A stretch of 64,000 nt of DNA, from contig NZ_CZPZ01000002.1 in NCBI RefSeq assembly GCF_001458775.1, forward strand, positions 94,412 to 158,411, in the 5' to 3' direction. The stretch comes from Candidatus Nitrospira nitrificans (GTDB lineage: Bacteria > Nitrospirota > Nitrospiria > Nitrospirales > Nitrospiraceae). A program made the position numbers and the translations under genes. Numbering within the stretch: the stretch's first letter is position 1; each line of letters starts with the position of its first letter. Below the pieces are notes generated by a model. That model worked only from the letters and a program-made list of their open reading frames with translations. It had not been told where the DNA came from and searched no databases. This document shows positions 8,190 to 16,565 of the stretch, one piece after another.

Positions 8190-8945
8190 TTATCCTCTCG
8201 AAGAAAGTCGTTTGGCGAGCGCCTGAAGCACGCCGGCCGTGCGGCCTGAAAATACCCGATCATTCTTCTGCTTCTTGGTGTCGGCGGCGCAATCTTTCAT
8301 GAGGGCTTCCAGATCGGCCAGAGTATCGACGTCGCGCCACGGTTGAATCACGGAAGCCTTGAATCCGATCGCCGCCGCTTTCTCCTGTGTGAGCCTGAGT
8401 ACTTGATCGGTCGACCATGGAATGTCGGCGAAGAGTTCCGGCGCCGGCCGCTTGAGGCCGATCAGATAGTACCCTCCATCCAGCGCCGGCCCAAGCACGA
8501 GATCATGGTTCTCCAGCAAAGCGAGCGCCTGCTTGAAATGATCGGGTGGAATCGTCGGCACGTCCGTTCCGACGAGTGCGACCTGTCGATACCCTTGCGC
8601 GAACAGTGTTTGAAAGGCTTGGTTCATGCGACTGCCGAGGTCTTTGCCGACTTGATCGATCAGTTTCACGCCCTGCCGCTCCTCCAAAATCTTGAAGAAG
8701 ACGTGCGTCGCGGACGGGGCACAGGCCAGATAGCGATCGATCGGCAACTTCAACTTCGTGACGGCGGTTTGTGTTCGCTCCAGTGTATCGAGGACAAAGC
8801 TCCCATGGAGCGTGGCCGCTTCGTCGGGGGTGAGCGGTGGGCAGAGGCGTGTCTTGACCTGCCCAGGAACCGGCGCTTTGGCGAAAATCGCCAGAGCGGC
8901 CTGGTGAAGGGTGAGGGGTGAAGAGCGAGGGGTTGTCGGTTTCAT
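8190..8945 (-). CDS. TIGR04282-type glycosyltransferase-like protein (DUF2064)
   Basis: A 251-residue protein with the nucleotidyltransferase/GT-A-like pattern of the family: LAIFAKAPVPGQVKTRL near the N-terminus, VALVGTDVPTIPPDHF with the DxP motif, and LVLGPALDGGYYLIGL. The start overlaps the stop of the upstream TIGR04283-type gene by four bases (ATGA), so the two are translationally coupled. The pair has been named for arsenosugar biosynthesis in some genomes, but that function is from family naming only. No other ars gene is visible here. Confidence 0.8.
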   Translation of the reverse strand: MKPTTPRSSPLTLHQAALAIFAKAPVPGQVKTRLCPPLTPDEAATLHGSFVLDTLERTQTAVTKLKLPIDRYLACAPSATHVFFKILEERQGVKLIDQVGKDLGSRMNQAFQTLFAQGYRQVALVGTDVPTIPPDHFKQALALLENHDLVLGPALDGGYYLIGLKRPAPELFADIPWSTDQVLRLTQEKAAAIGFKASVIQPWRDVDTLADLEALMKDCAADTKKQKNDRVFSGRTAGVLQALAKRLSSRG

Positions 8946-9634
8946 CGGACGGCGCTGTAAAAGTCTTTGAGTCGGTGAGGGCTGACGCCTGCCCAGTACA
9001 AGAAGCGAAGGGTCCACATCAAGAGAATGGTCCTCAGCGGGCCTTGTGTGTCCCACCGCCGAAAGGAGGTAGTGACAGTGTCCCGGAGCGCCACAGTTCG
9101 ACCCGCTTGCTGAAGCCGCCTGCTGAATTCGATATCTTCCATCAGCGGGATCTCCGAGAAACCACCAAGGAGTTCGAATATGTGGCGGCGGACAAAGAGA
9201 GCTTGGTCGCCGGTCGCGATGCCCGTCAAGCGCGACCGGCGATTCATGAAGGAACTGATGACTCGGCCGCAAATCGAGGGATTGTCGAATCGGACGTTGA
9301 ACCGTCCGCCTACAGCGGTGTGCTTGGCCAAGGCCGATTCGATGATCCGTCCGGCTTGCGCCGGCAACTGTGTGTCGGCATGCAAGAACAAGAGAATTTC
9401 ACCCTGGCTGGCTGTCGCGCCTTCGTTCATTTGGCGTGCACGCCCTCGTGGCGACGTGATCATGCAGGCATTGGCCGTGCAGGCGCAAAATTCTTGAGCG
9501 AGGCTGACGGTGCCGTCGGTGCTCCCTCCGTCGACGATGATGATTTCGGTGAGGGCGGACGCTGACAGACATGCAAGCGTGCGAGGGAGGCTCCTTTCTT
9601 CGTTCAGGGTCGGAATGATGACGGAGATGGTCAT
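8942..9634 (-). CDS. TIGR04283-type family 2 glycosyltransferase
   Basis: A 230-residue GT2-fold protein. The N-terminus ISVIIPTLNEERSL and IIIVDGGSTDGT are the nucleotide-sugar-binding motifs. FLHADTQLP carries the metal-binding DxD-like site, GDQALFVRR and LMEDIEFSRRL the acceptor/catalytic loop. The protein lacks long membrane segments apart from a weak C-terminal one (LLMWTLRFLYWAGV). It is coupled to the TIGR04282-type partner downstream. The two are nearly always found together, so they probably act on one metabolite, unproven. Confidence 0.85.
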   Translation of the reverse strand: MTISVIIPTLNEERSLPRTLACLSASALTEIIIVDGGSTDGTVSLAQEFCACTANACMITSPRGRARQMNEGATASQGEILLFLHADTQLPAQAGRIIESALAKHTAVGGRFNVRFDNPSICGRVISSFMNRRSRLTGIATGDQALFVRRHIFELLGGFSEIPLMEDIEFSRRLQQAGRTVALRDTVTTSFRRWDTQGPLRTILLMWTLRFLYWAGVSPHRLKDFYSAVR

Positions 9635-9640
9635 CAGAGA

Positions 9641-10051
9641 TCACGTCGCAGGCTTCTTAGGCTCGACGAACATGAAATACATGACGATGATGATGGTGAC
9701 CCAGAAGAGGACCTGCTTGTGCCAAAACAGGACTTCTCCATATTGAAAGAGGGCTAAGGCCAAGGCGATTGCAAGGGCCATGACCCCATAACGGAGGATC
9801 GGAGTTTCAATGGAGGCGTTGGCCCATATCGCGAGGCCGCCGAAATAGATAAGAAAGGGCATCATGTTGATTTCAAAGCCGCCGCTGATGGACAGAAACA
9901 CATTGAGAAAGCCGATAAACATCAGCGCGGTTCCGACCATCAACCCGATGACGTGGATTTGATGTTCGTTGCCCGTCCCCTGCTCCTCCGGTTCGGTCGG
10001 CCGTGCCGGGTGGAGTGATTCGTCGTGAGGTGGGAGATCGGATGGAGCCAT
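9641..10051 (-). CDS. Hypothetical four-helix membrane protein
   Basis: A 136-residue protein with a polar, acidic N-terminus and four predicted membrane helices: IHVIGLMVGTALMFIGFLNV, MMPFLIYFGGLAIWA, YGVMALAIALALALFQYG and VLFWVTIIIVMYFMFV. It ends in a short basic tail. It sits in a tight minus-strand run, two bases after the dCTP-deaminase-family gene and seven bases before the glycosyltransferase gene, so it is probably cotranscribed. I do not recognise the family. Confidence 0.65.
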   Translation of the reverse strand: MAPSDLPPHDESLHPARPTEPEEQGTGNEHQIHVIGLMVGTALMFIGFLNVFLSISGGFEINMMPFLIYFGGLAIWANASIETPILRYGVMALAIALALALFQYGEVLFWHKQVLFWVTIIIVMYFMFVEPKKPAT

Positions 10052-10053
10052 AG

Positions 10054-11211
10054 TTAGACTTTAAAATGCTTGCTGAGCGATAAGGTTTGTCGTTGATAGG
10101 AAGATCCCAACGAGGATCCATAGAGTTGCGTCGGCATTCCCATCATCCTATCGTAGACGACTTTGAAGAAGGTCTGTCCGTCATGGATCAAGAATGGCAC
10201 GTCGTGTGGGCGAACTTCCAGCACAACTTGTGTGCCGGTGATCTCTCCCTTCGATCCATACCCGAATCCGGGGTCGAAAAAACCCGCATAGTGAGTGCGG
10301 AGTTCCCCGCAGGCCGCTTCGTAGGCCACCATTTCTGCGGCGTAGCCGGCCGGCACGCGAATGCGCTCCTTCGAGGCCAGGATATAAAACTCTTCGGGCT
10401 CCAATAACAAGCTGTCATGGCGATGGCGATGGAGCGGCTCCCAAAAATCGGCCGCCGCGTAATGGCCGACTTTCTCGAGATCGATGACGTGGCTGTTCTT
10501 CTTCGCGCGGTACCCGATGATACGGGAGTCTCTCTGATCCGCGCCGGCGAGGTCAATGCGGAGGAACAATCCACGCTCGACACGGAAGTCTCGGCTGCCG
10601 ACGGCCTTCGGGGAAGCCACATTGTGATACAGCAACGGCGTGTTCCGATGAAGGGTCTGAAGCGTTCGGTCCGGCACCGTGGCCTCGCCGCACACGAACC
10701 GGATTTGATTCAACGACTGCCCCGTGCGAACTTTGATGGCAAATGAGCGGGGGACGACCTCCAGGAAGAGCTGGCCTCGATAGCCGGCGCGGATTTCATC
10801 GAACCCCGAGGTGAGGTCCGTCACCACGCGGGTAAAGACATCCAGGCGACCGGTTGTGCTCTTTGGATTTGCCCGTGCGCGGATGGTCTTCGGGAGAGCC
10901 AGCTGTTCCAGCAATGGAACGAGGTAGACGTGCCCCTTCTCAAGAATCGCTCCGTCGGTCAGATCCATCTCATACATCACGAGGTCCGATTGGTAAAAAT
11001 CCAGCACGTCCAGACGCGAGGAGATGGCCGATAGTTCGGGCAAGAAGCTGCTGATCAGCCGATAGGCTTTGCGGCCTAGGCGGAGATCGAGGCTGGCCGG
11101 CTGGATCTGCCGGCCCTCGACGGTCGGCGAAGCGCTGATGGCTCGGCTTGCGATCAAGCGCTTGATGTCTTGATAGGGAAGGATGCCGGTTCGGGATGAA
11201 TGAGTGGTCAC
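10054..11211 (-). CDS. 2'-deoxycytidine 5'-triphosphate deaminase family protein
   Basis: A 385-residue protein made of two dUTPase/dCTP-deaminase-like halves. The N-half has IQPASLDLRLGRKAYRL and RARANPKSTTGRLDVFTRV; the C-half has FYILASKERIRVPAGYAAEMVAYEAACGELRTHYAGFFDPGFG, a typical motif of the trimeric fold. The double-length form matches the DCD_N/DCD_C family (~365 residues) rather than the ~190-residue Dcd. It should convert dCTP to dUTP in pyrimidine supply, if the active site is intact. Its start overlaps the stop of the kamA gene (ATGA). Confidence 0.8.
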   Translation of the reverse strand: MTTHSSRTGILPYQDIKRLIASRAISASPTVEGRQIQPASLDLRLGRKAYRLISSFLPELSAISSRLDVLDFYQSDLVMYEMDLTDGAILEKGHVYLVPLLEQLALPKTIRARANPKSTTGRLDVFTRVVTDLTSGFDEIRAGYRGQLFLEVVPRSFAIKVRTGQSLNQIRFVCGEATVPDRTLQTLHRNTPLLYHNVASPKAVGSRDFRVERGLFLRIDLAGADQRDSRIIGYRAKKNSHVIDLEKVGHYAAADFWEPLHRHRHDSLLLEPEEFYILASKERIRVPAGYAAEMVAYEAACGELRTHYAGFFDPGFGYGSKGEITGTQVVLEVRPHDVPFLIHDGQTFFKVVYDRMMGMPTQLYGSSLGSSYQRQTLSLSKHFKV

Positions 11212-12401
11212 AGGTCGTTCGCATCTCCGCCGCAGCTGTTGCCCCAGGCGGCATAGCCGTCGCGATCGGGGTAGCTGTCACCACACGTCACATAGGCTTC
11301 TTCGGAATCCTCGAGCGAGGAGTCTACGCCGACCATCGGCAGTTCCCGCCGGTTGTCGGCCTTCGGCTGAGGATAGCGGAACGTCTTCTTCTCGTAATTC
11401 CTGAGGATGGCTCCGTCCTCGTCCAGGTGAACCAGATAGTCATCCGGCAGCAACGGGATCTTGCCGCCGCCCCCCGGCGCATCGATGACGAAATGGGGCA
11501 CGGCCATTCCACTCGTATGCCCTTGGAGCGCCTTGATGATGTTCAGCCCCGTTGCAACGGTTGTCCGGAAATGATTCGTCCCCTTGGTCAAGTCGGCCTG
11601 GTACAGATAATAGGGTTTCACCCGAGCAAGGAGCAGCTGATGGACGAGGCGTTTCATGATTTCCGGATCGTCGTTCACGCCTTTGAGGAGCACGGTTTGG
11701 GCGCCCAAGGGAATGCCGGCGTCCGCGAGCATGCCGCATGCAGCTTTCACCTCAGGTGTCAATTCGTCCGGGTGATTGAAATGCAGGTTCATATAGATAG
11801 GGTGATACTGCTTCACGATCTCACAGAGTTTAGCCGTGATGCGTTGCGGCAACGATCCTGGGACCCGCGTGCCGATCCGTATGAGCTCCAAGTGAGGGAT
11901 CGTTCGAAGCGCCTTCAACACGCGTTCGAGGAGGTAGTCGGGAAGCAGCAGCGGATCCCCTCCCGAAAGGATGACATCGCGCACTTCCGTGTGCTCGCGA
12001 AGATACTGGATCGCCCGGTCCAGTTCCCCTTTTTTGAGGAAGCCCGGTTTCCCGACCAGTCGTTTCCTGGTGCAAAACCGACAATAGATCGGGCATTGAT
12101 TCGTCACCATGAGCAACACCCGGTCCGGGTAGCGGTGAACGAGGTGCGGCACCGGGCTCATGAGATCTTCTTCAAGGGGATCGTCGTCGGCCGCAATATC
12201 ATCCAACTCCGCCAGATCCGGGACCACTTGCTTCCAGATGGCGTCATCCTTGGATTTGATGGTCTCGAGCACCGTCGGGGTGATCCGCATGGGGTAGGGG
12301 CCGACGATTGCTTCGATCTCTTTTTCATCGAGGCCGAATCGTTCGGCCAAGTCCTTGGGTTTCACGATGCTCTTTGCCAGGACTTGCTTCCAGTCTTCCA
12401 T
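11208..12401 (-). CDS. kamA: KamA family radical SAM aminomutase (lysine 2,3-aminomutase-like)
   Basis: A 397-residue protein. I use the ATG at 12401, preceded by AAGGAA; an upstream ATG adds 12 unlikely residues and overlaps the next gene. The iron-sulfur motif CPIYCRFCTRKR (CxxxCxxC), the GGDPLLL motif that binds SAM, and DAPGGGGKIP with the PLP-binding lysine are all present. These indicate a PLP-dependent radical SAM aminomutase. Whether it acts on free lysine or elongation factor P cannot be read from the sequence. The tail is cysteine-containing and acidic. It is coupled to the dCTP-deaminase-family gene. Confidence 0.85.
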   Translation of the reverse strand: MEDWKQVLAKSIVKPKDLAERFGLDEKEIEAIVGPYPMRITPTVLETIKSKDDAIWKQVVPDLAELDDIAADDDPLEEDLMSPVPHLVHRYPDRVLLMVTNQCPIYCRFCTRKRLVGKPGFLKKGELDRAIQYLREHTEVRDVILSGGDPLLLPDYLLERVLKALRTIPHLELIRIGTRVPGSLPQRITAKLCEIVKQYHPIYMNLHFNHPDELTPEVKAACGMLADAGIPLGAQTVLLKGVNDDPEIMKRLVHQLLLARVKPYYLYQADLTKGTNHFRTTVATGLNIIKALQGHTSGMAVPHFVIDAPGGGGKIPLLPDDYLVHLDEDGAILRNYEKKTFRYPQPKADNRRELPMVGVDSSLEDSEEAYVTCGDSYPDRDGYAAWGNSCGGDANDL

Positions 12402-12421
12402 AGATGTCGTTCCTTCGTTGA

Positions 12422-12754
12422 TCAGTGAATCCGACAAGAAGGGTGTTCGTCGTCTTCGTTCGGAACATCGGGCGTTGCGCGGGCTTGCGACTGAAACTCG
12501 GTCGCTGCCGCGGCTCCGGCTCGGTCGGCACGATACCGCTTGTCCAGGTAGGCCAAAATGTCGGCGGTTTCCGTCAGGACGAGCTCGCCGTCCTTGAGGA
12601 CCGGTACATAATATTGGCCGGATACCGCGTGAACCTGCGTGCGCATGCGTCTGCTGTCCGGCACGACGACAGCGTCATAGGTCAGCCCCAAGTCGGCCAG
12701 TTTGCGGCGGACTACGAGACAGTCAGGGCACCAGTCGACATGGAAAAGAGTCAT
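12422..12754 (-). CDS. Thioredoxin-fold / GST N-terminal-like protein
   Basis: A 110-residue protein. The ATG at 12754 starts the fold directly (MTLFHVDWCPDCLVVRRKL); a longer frame runs through a repeat element and is rejected. The CPDC motif is glutaredoxin-like, and YYVPVLKDGELVLTETADILAYLD is the glutathione-binding-type strand and helix of GST N-terminal domains. The C-terminal GST domain is missing, and a short polar tail with His and Cys follows. It lies 20 bases upstream of kamA, so a redox-support role for that enzyme is possible but only inferred. Confidence 0.75.
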   Translation of the reverse strand: MTLFHVDWCPDCLVVRRKLADLGLTYDAVVVPDSRRMRTQVHAVSGQYYVPVLKDGELVLTETADILAYLDKRYRADRAGAAAATEFQSQARATPDVPNEDDEHPSCRIH

Positions 12755-12811
12755 GGCCACGATGGGTATAAGGCTACCAGGAAAAGAAAGAAAGTGAAAC
12801 GCCCATTTTGG

Positions 12812-13003
12812 CAGGATGTTGAAAAAGTCCTCCAGCCTCGTTCCCCGCCTTGCCGAAGCGGCTTCGCGAGCCAGGTGGCTTCGCCTCAGAGGCTCAACGT
12901 ACAGAACAGCGTGCACGTCGTCTGAGGCCTTGCCCGTGGAGAGGCGCGTCTCGGCGCGCCGGGGTTGGGGCGGATGCGATAAGCGGCCTTTTTGAACATC
13001 CTG
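12812..13003. repeat. Dispersed element A, copy 1
   Basis: A 192-bp intergenic element with terminal inverted repeats: CAGGATGTTGAAAAAGTCC at the left and GGCCTTTTTGAACATCCTG at the right. The interior contains a GC-rich hairpin (GGCGCG...CGCGCC near 12950). It is one of six related elements in the window. Confidence 0.85.
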
Positions 13004-13029
13004 ACGGTCATTCCTTGTTTTTGAGGAAC

Positions 13030-14505
13030 TTAGTCCGGTCGCAGGGCGCAAGGGACCATGATCGCGTCCTTCATGCCATGGAGAATCTTCTTGTCCGCCG
13101 GGCAGATGGTAGCCAGGATGCCGGCAAGTTCAGCTCTTCCTTCCGAAACAAAATAGTAAGGGGAGAGTCGCGCGCGGCCTGACATACGTACCATGGTCTG
13201 CCGATCCTCGTCCATGAAGTCCATCTCGAACAGCCGCCCCTTATGAAATTCTTGCAAAATATAGGGAGTGGTCGGGAAGGAAACCAGCGCCTTCCTCAGC
13301 GCGGCAATCCAATCGCTCTGAGAGAGGTCATGGCCGATTGAAACACCTCGACTGCCCCACGCCAGTTCCGAAAAGCCGGAAGGCTTGATGACAAACCGGC
13401 GTTCCTTCTGTGTCGCCCTTTCAAGTTCGGCCCAGTTCGCCACCGGCCGGTTCCCGACATGCAGATCTGGAATCGTCGCGATCGCAGGAAGCGGCGTCGG
13501 GTCGAGCAGCCAGGTTTTCGGCATGATCCTGTTCAAATGCAGCAGGCAGTCTGCGTCGAGTTCTTTTTCCCAAAACGGGCGGAGGATCGGATGGTGGAGC
13601 AGCGCGAAGGTCGATTTTTCCTCCAACGCCGGCTTATAGGGAGGTGTAATGGAGACCAGACCTTTCTTCGCGGCATATTGGACCAGTTCAGCTTTGGGAA
13701 TATTCAACAAGTCGAACAGCTCATAAAAGCGGTAGAGAACGCCGATAGTCTGTTCGCTTTCGTCGGCATGGAGGCGAAGCCCGTCCTCCGTAAACCGAAT
13801 CTCGCGTGGTTCGACACACCAAACGGGTATTCCCTCCGCGCGGAGCTGAGCGGCCAACCAGGACATTTCCGGCCGATAGTCCTTCGATTCGTCAGAGACC
13901 AGAATCGCGATGCATCCTCCCTGCCGGTCGTGGAGAGATCGCAGCATGCGGGCAAATCCGTGGATCACGCCGTTTGGCCCACCGATGATTCGCGCGGGAT
14001 CGCCGTCGAGATCGTGATAGATGCGAGACAGACAGGCGGTGAGTCCGATCCCCCCCGGAACCGAATCCAATTCGGTGATCACCATGCCGTCCTGCGTAGG
14101 AATAATATCGGGCCTGATGACGTCGGGCAGGGCGTCTCGAAACCGTTTCATGCGACTGTATTGGACTAATGCAGCCGGCTTCCCTTGATCGAGGTAGCCT
14201 GCGATCCAGGTCGGTTGGATTCCCTTGACGCTTTCGGTGTACAGCCGATTCAATCCTCGATAGAACGACAGCAGGTGTGGCCCTAAATCGGTGAAGAACC
14301 GCAGCTGCTCGGATGACAGGTACAACGGGCAAGGACAGACTCGCCAGGACGTGACCGTCCGCAGGTCTGAAGCGGAGCCCTGTAGCGGCAAGGTGGATGG
14401 AGATCCGAACAAGTTCGCGCGACACAACCGCTCGCGAATGGCCGCGCAGCGGTCGCGTGCCGCCTCAGGCGAGAGTGTCGGGCAGGAAGCTTCGGTCTGT
14501 GCCAA
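13030..14505 (-). CDS. ATP-grasp-like conserved hypothetical protein
   Basis: A 491-residue protein. The C-terminal half resembles an ATP-grasp domain: RFVIKPSGFSELAWGSRG (a nucleotide-binding lysine and a glycine-rich loop), YILQEFHKGRLFEMDFMDE and a final strand region. The middle has VITELDSVPGGIGL and a Rossmann-like segment CIAILVSDESKDYRPEMSWL. The layout recalls circularly permuted ATP-grasp ligases such as glutathionylspermidine synthase-like proteins, but the substrate is unknown. No signal sequence is present. An element A copy follows its stop codon. Confidence 0.55.
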   Translation of the reverse strand: MAQTEASCPTLSPEAARDRCAAIRERLCRANLFGSPSTLPLQGSASDLRTVTSWRVCPCPLYLSSEQLRFFTDLGPHLLSFYRGLNRLYTESVKGIQPTWIAGYLDQGKPAALVQYSRMKRFRDALPDVIRPDIIPTQDGMVITELDSVPGGIGLTACLSRIYHDLDGDPARIIGGPNGVIHGFARMLRSLHDRQGGCIAILVSDESKDYRPEMSWLAAQLRAEGIPVWCVEPREIRFTEDGLRLHADESEQTIGVLYRFYELFDLLNIPKAELVQYAAKKGLVSITPPYKPALEEKSTFALLHHPILRPFWEKELDADCLLHLNRIMPKTWLLDPTPLPAIATIPDLHVGNRPVANWAELERATQKERRFVIKPSGFSELAWGSRGVSIGHDLSQSDWIAALRKALVSFPTTPYILQEFHKGRLFEMDFMDEDRQTMVRMSGRARLSPYYFVSEGRAELAGILATICPADKKILHGMKDAIMVPCALRPD

Positions 14506-14568
14506 TGAAAGAATCCTTTGCTCTTGTGTCGGATGATGGAATCGCAGTGCCGAACGAGAACACGAATG

Positions 14569-14715
14569 CTAACACGCAACCCATGGCTCGCCAAGAGGCT
14601 CTCCAATGACAAGGGAGTGACACAGCGCAAGATCTTGTTCGAGCAAGCGATGAAGGTCCGGCAGGTCCGCCGGAAGGTGCTGAATCCACACGGAGCTATC
14701 CATCAGCGTGGACAT
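14569..14715 (-). pseudogene. vapC: Truncated VapC (PIN domain) toxin remnant
   Basis: The frame starts MSTLMDSSVWIQHLPADLPDL and continues to LEQDLALCHSLVIGE, the first third of a VapC PIN domain including the first catalytic Asp (in LMDSSVW). After VIGE it reads PLGEPWVAC and stops at 48 residues, where intact proteins continue to ~130 residues with more acidic residues. The remaining PIN domain is not found downstream in any frame. It follows an intact-looking vapB, so this is the relic of a vapBC module and cannot be an active RNase. Confidence 0.7.
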
Positions 14716-14759
14716 CGCTACGCGGATCGGCTGTGGATGGCGTTCACGCGCGGATCGTT

Positions 14760-14912
14760 TCACCCGAGCTTCGCAAGTCGCATGGCAGCTTCACGCGAGA
14801 TCGTGGCTTCCAGCCCCAAACGGACGAGGTGTGTTTCTTCCTGTATCCCCGTGAGCCGGGCCGCGCGCTTCATGAGCTGATCGTCTCTGTTCAGCGCCGT
14901 CCTCATGTGCAT
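14760..14912 (-). CDS. vapB: VapB family antitoxin
   Basis: A 50-residue ORF on the minus strand, starting MHMRTALNRDDQ and continuing KRAARLTGIQEETHLVRLGLEATIS to MRLAKLG. This is the typical type-II VapB pattern, with an N-terminal beta strand (RTALN) and a ribbon-helix-helix-like helix pair. An alternative ATG lies two codons later (14906). It ends 45 bases before the vapC remnant. With its toxin truncated it is probably a leftover that may still bind its operator. Confidence 0.7.
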   Translation of the reverse strand: MHMRTALNRDDQLMKRAARLTGIQEETHLVRLGLEATISREAAMRLAKLG

Positions 14913-15074
14913 CAGTATGCGTTAGTGCGTCATCATGGTCAAGGATGAATGGCAGTAGGGGGCGGTGGCTTACGCTTGTGCCGAGGGAGACCACGTCCTA
15001 TTCGGTAAACGATTGCGATGCCATATCACGCCCCTTCCTTGCCACCATCCGGCATGCATCGTATGATTGGCGCG

Positions 15075-16565
15075 ATGGACCTCAAGACAGTGGATTCCAA
15101 ACAGACGATGAGGGTTCTGCCTCAGCTGGTTCCGGACTCGGCGTGTTTTCGGTGTGATGTGTGTTGCCGCTTCCCGGAAGTCGATAGTTTTCTCCGCCCA
15201 TACTTTACGCGAGAAGAAATCAACGATGCCGTGGCGCACGGAGTGTCCGAGTCGTGTTTCCCCGACCGGTCGGGCTCGCAGGTCGATCTGGTCAAGAATC
15301 CGACGGACGACGGGTATCTCTGTCCCGCGTTTGACTCGCAGTCTGGCCGGTGTGGAATCTACGACGTTCGCCCATTGGACTGTCGGCTGTACCCGCTGGC
15401 GTTGATGTGGGATGCATCGGGCCGGGAAGTCTTGCTGGGGTGGGATTCCAAATGCCCATTCATGCGCGACGCGCCCTCACGCGCCATTCGAGAGTATGCG
15501 GACCGTGTGGCGATGTCCCTGGCGGATGAGACGATCGTCGAGGGGCTCGTGGCTCACCCTCGTCTCATCGGCCGCTTTCAGGACGATGTGATCGTGCTCC
15601 AGGCGCTTCCGCACCTCACGGCGCGCCTTGTTCCGGCTCGAGTCGACGCCCGGCTCCGTCCACTGACGTGGTCGGACGCACCGCGTGTTGCGAAGGCGCT
15701 TGAGCGCGCGCAGGTGACGGGCCGTGAGACGCCGGCCGCGTTTGCATTCTCCTACCATTATATCTGGACCTCGCTGCTGCCCTATTGGTGGATGGAGCTC
15801 GATGACACGCTGTTTCTTTTTGCCCAGTCTCCGGACGGATGGTTCATGCCGCTTCCACCGCTTGGAGCCGGGCCTCTGGATCAGGCCGTGGAGCAGGCGT
15901 TCGCGCTGATGCGGTCGTGGAACGGGCCGTCGCCGGTGAGCCGAATCGACAACGTGATGGAGTCACAGCGGCATCGATTGGCCTGCGACGGCATTCAATT
16001 CCGCCGGAAAGAGGGAGACTATCTGTATTCCGTCGGGGCTCTGGCGGCCTTGGCCGGAGACCATTACAAATCCCATCGGGCGCTCTGCAATCGCGTGGCG
16101 CGAGAACAGGTTCTTACGAAAGGATCCTATCGAGCCGAGGACCACGCCGCATGCGCGCGTCTCTATCGGCGATGGGCGGAGCAGAAACGCCTGGGAACTC
16201 TCGATCAAATGGGAAAGCTGCTTTTGGAGGACGCGGAAATGGCTCATCTGCTTGCCTTGCAAGAGTATGAACGGATTGGCTTGTCGGGCATGGTCGTGAG
16301 AATCAACGATGACATCGCCGCCTATACCTTCGGTTACTGGTTGACCCCTCGAACCTGGTGCATCTTGTTGGAGGTCGCGGACCGTGCCGTTCCCGGTCTG
16401 GCCCAATGGATCTTCCGCGAAACCTGTCGAACCGCCATGGCGCAAGGGGCGGTTTCCGTCAATGCCATGGATGACGCGGGTCTTCCGGGACTGCGCGCAA
16501 CCAAGTTGGCCTACCGTCCGTCCGCGATTCTGAGCACCTGGACGATCACAAGGATGACCACATGA
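15075..16565 (+). CDS. YkgJ-type cysteine-cluster protein fused to a DUF2156-like domain
   Basis: A ~496-residue protein; the start is uncertain because no ribosome site is clear (an ATG at 15018 is also possible). The N-terminal ~120 residues carry a YkgJ-type cysteine cluster: CFRCDVCCRFPEV, CPAFDSQSGRCGIYDVRPLDCRLYP and SKCPFM, which should bind zinc or iron-sulfur. The C-terminal ~300 residues look like DUF2156, a GNAT-like fold (YHYIWTSLLPYWW, YEYLYSVG-like strand, LQEYERIGLSG). It overlaps the downstream histidine kinase gene by four bases (ATGA). Confidence 0.75.
   Translation: MDLKTVDSKQTMRVLPQLVPDSACFRCDVCCRFPEVDSFLRPYFTREEINDAVAHGVSESCFPDRSGSQVDLVKNPTDDGYLCPAFDSQSGRCGIYDVRPLDCRLYPLALMWDASGREVLLGWDSKCPFMRDAPSRAIREYADRVAMSLADETIVEGLVAHPRLIGRFQDDVIVLQALPHLTARLVPARVDARLRPLTWSDAPRVAKALERAQVTGRETPAAFAFSYHYIWTSLLPYWWMELDDTLFLFAQSPDGWFMPLPPLGAGPLDQAVEQAFALMRSWNGPSPVSRIDNVMESQRHRLACDGIQFRRKEGDYLYSVGALAALAGDHYKSHRALCNRVAREQVLTKGSYRAEDHAACARLYRRWAEQKRLGTLDQMGKLLLEDAEMAHLLALQEYERIGLSGMVVRINDDIAAYTFGYWLTPRTWCILLEVADRAVPGLAQWIFRETCRTAMAQGAVSVNAMDDAGLPGLRATKLAYRPSAILSTWTITRMTT

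Noticed and set aside
12755..13051. N-terminal extension of the thioredoxin/GST-like protein
   Set aside because: The extra 99 residues are read through element A and its inverted repeats; the fold starts at the ATG at 12754.
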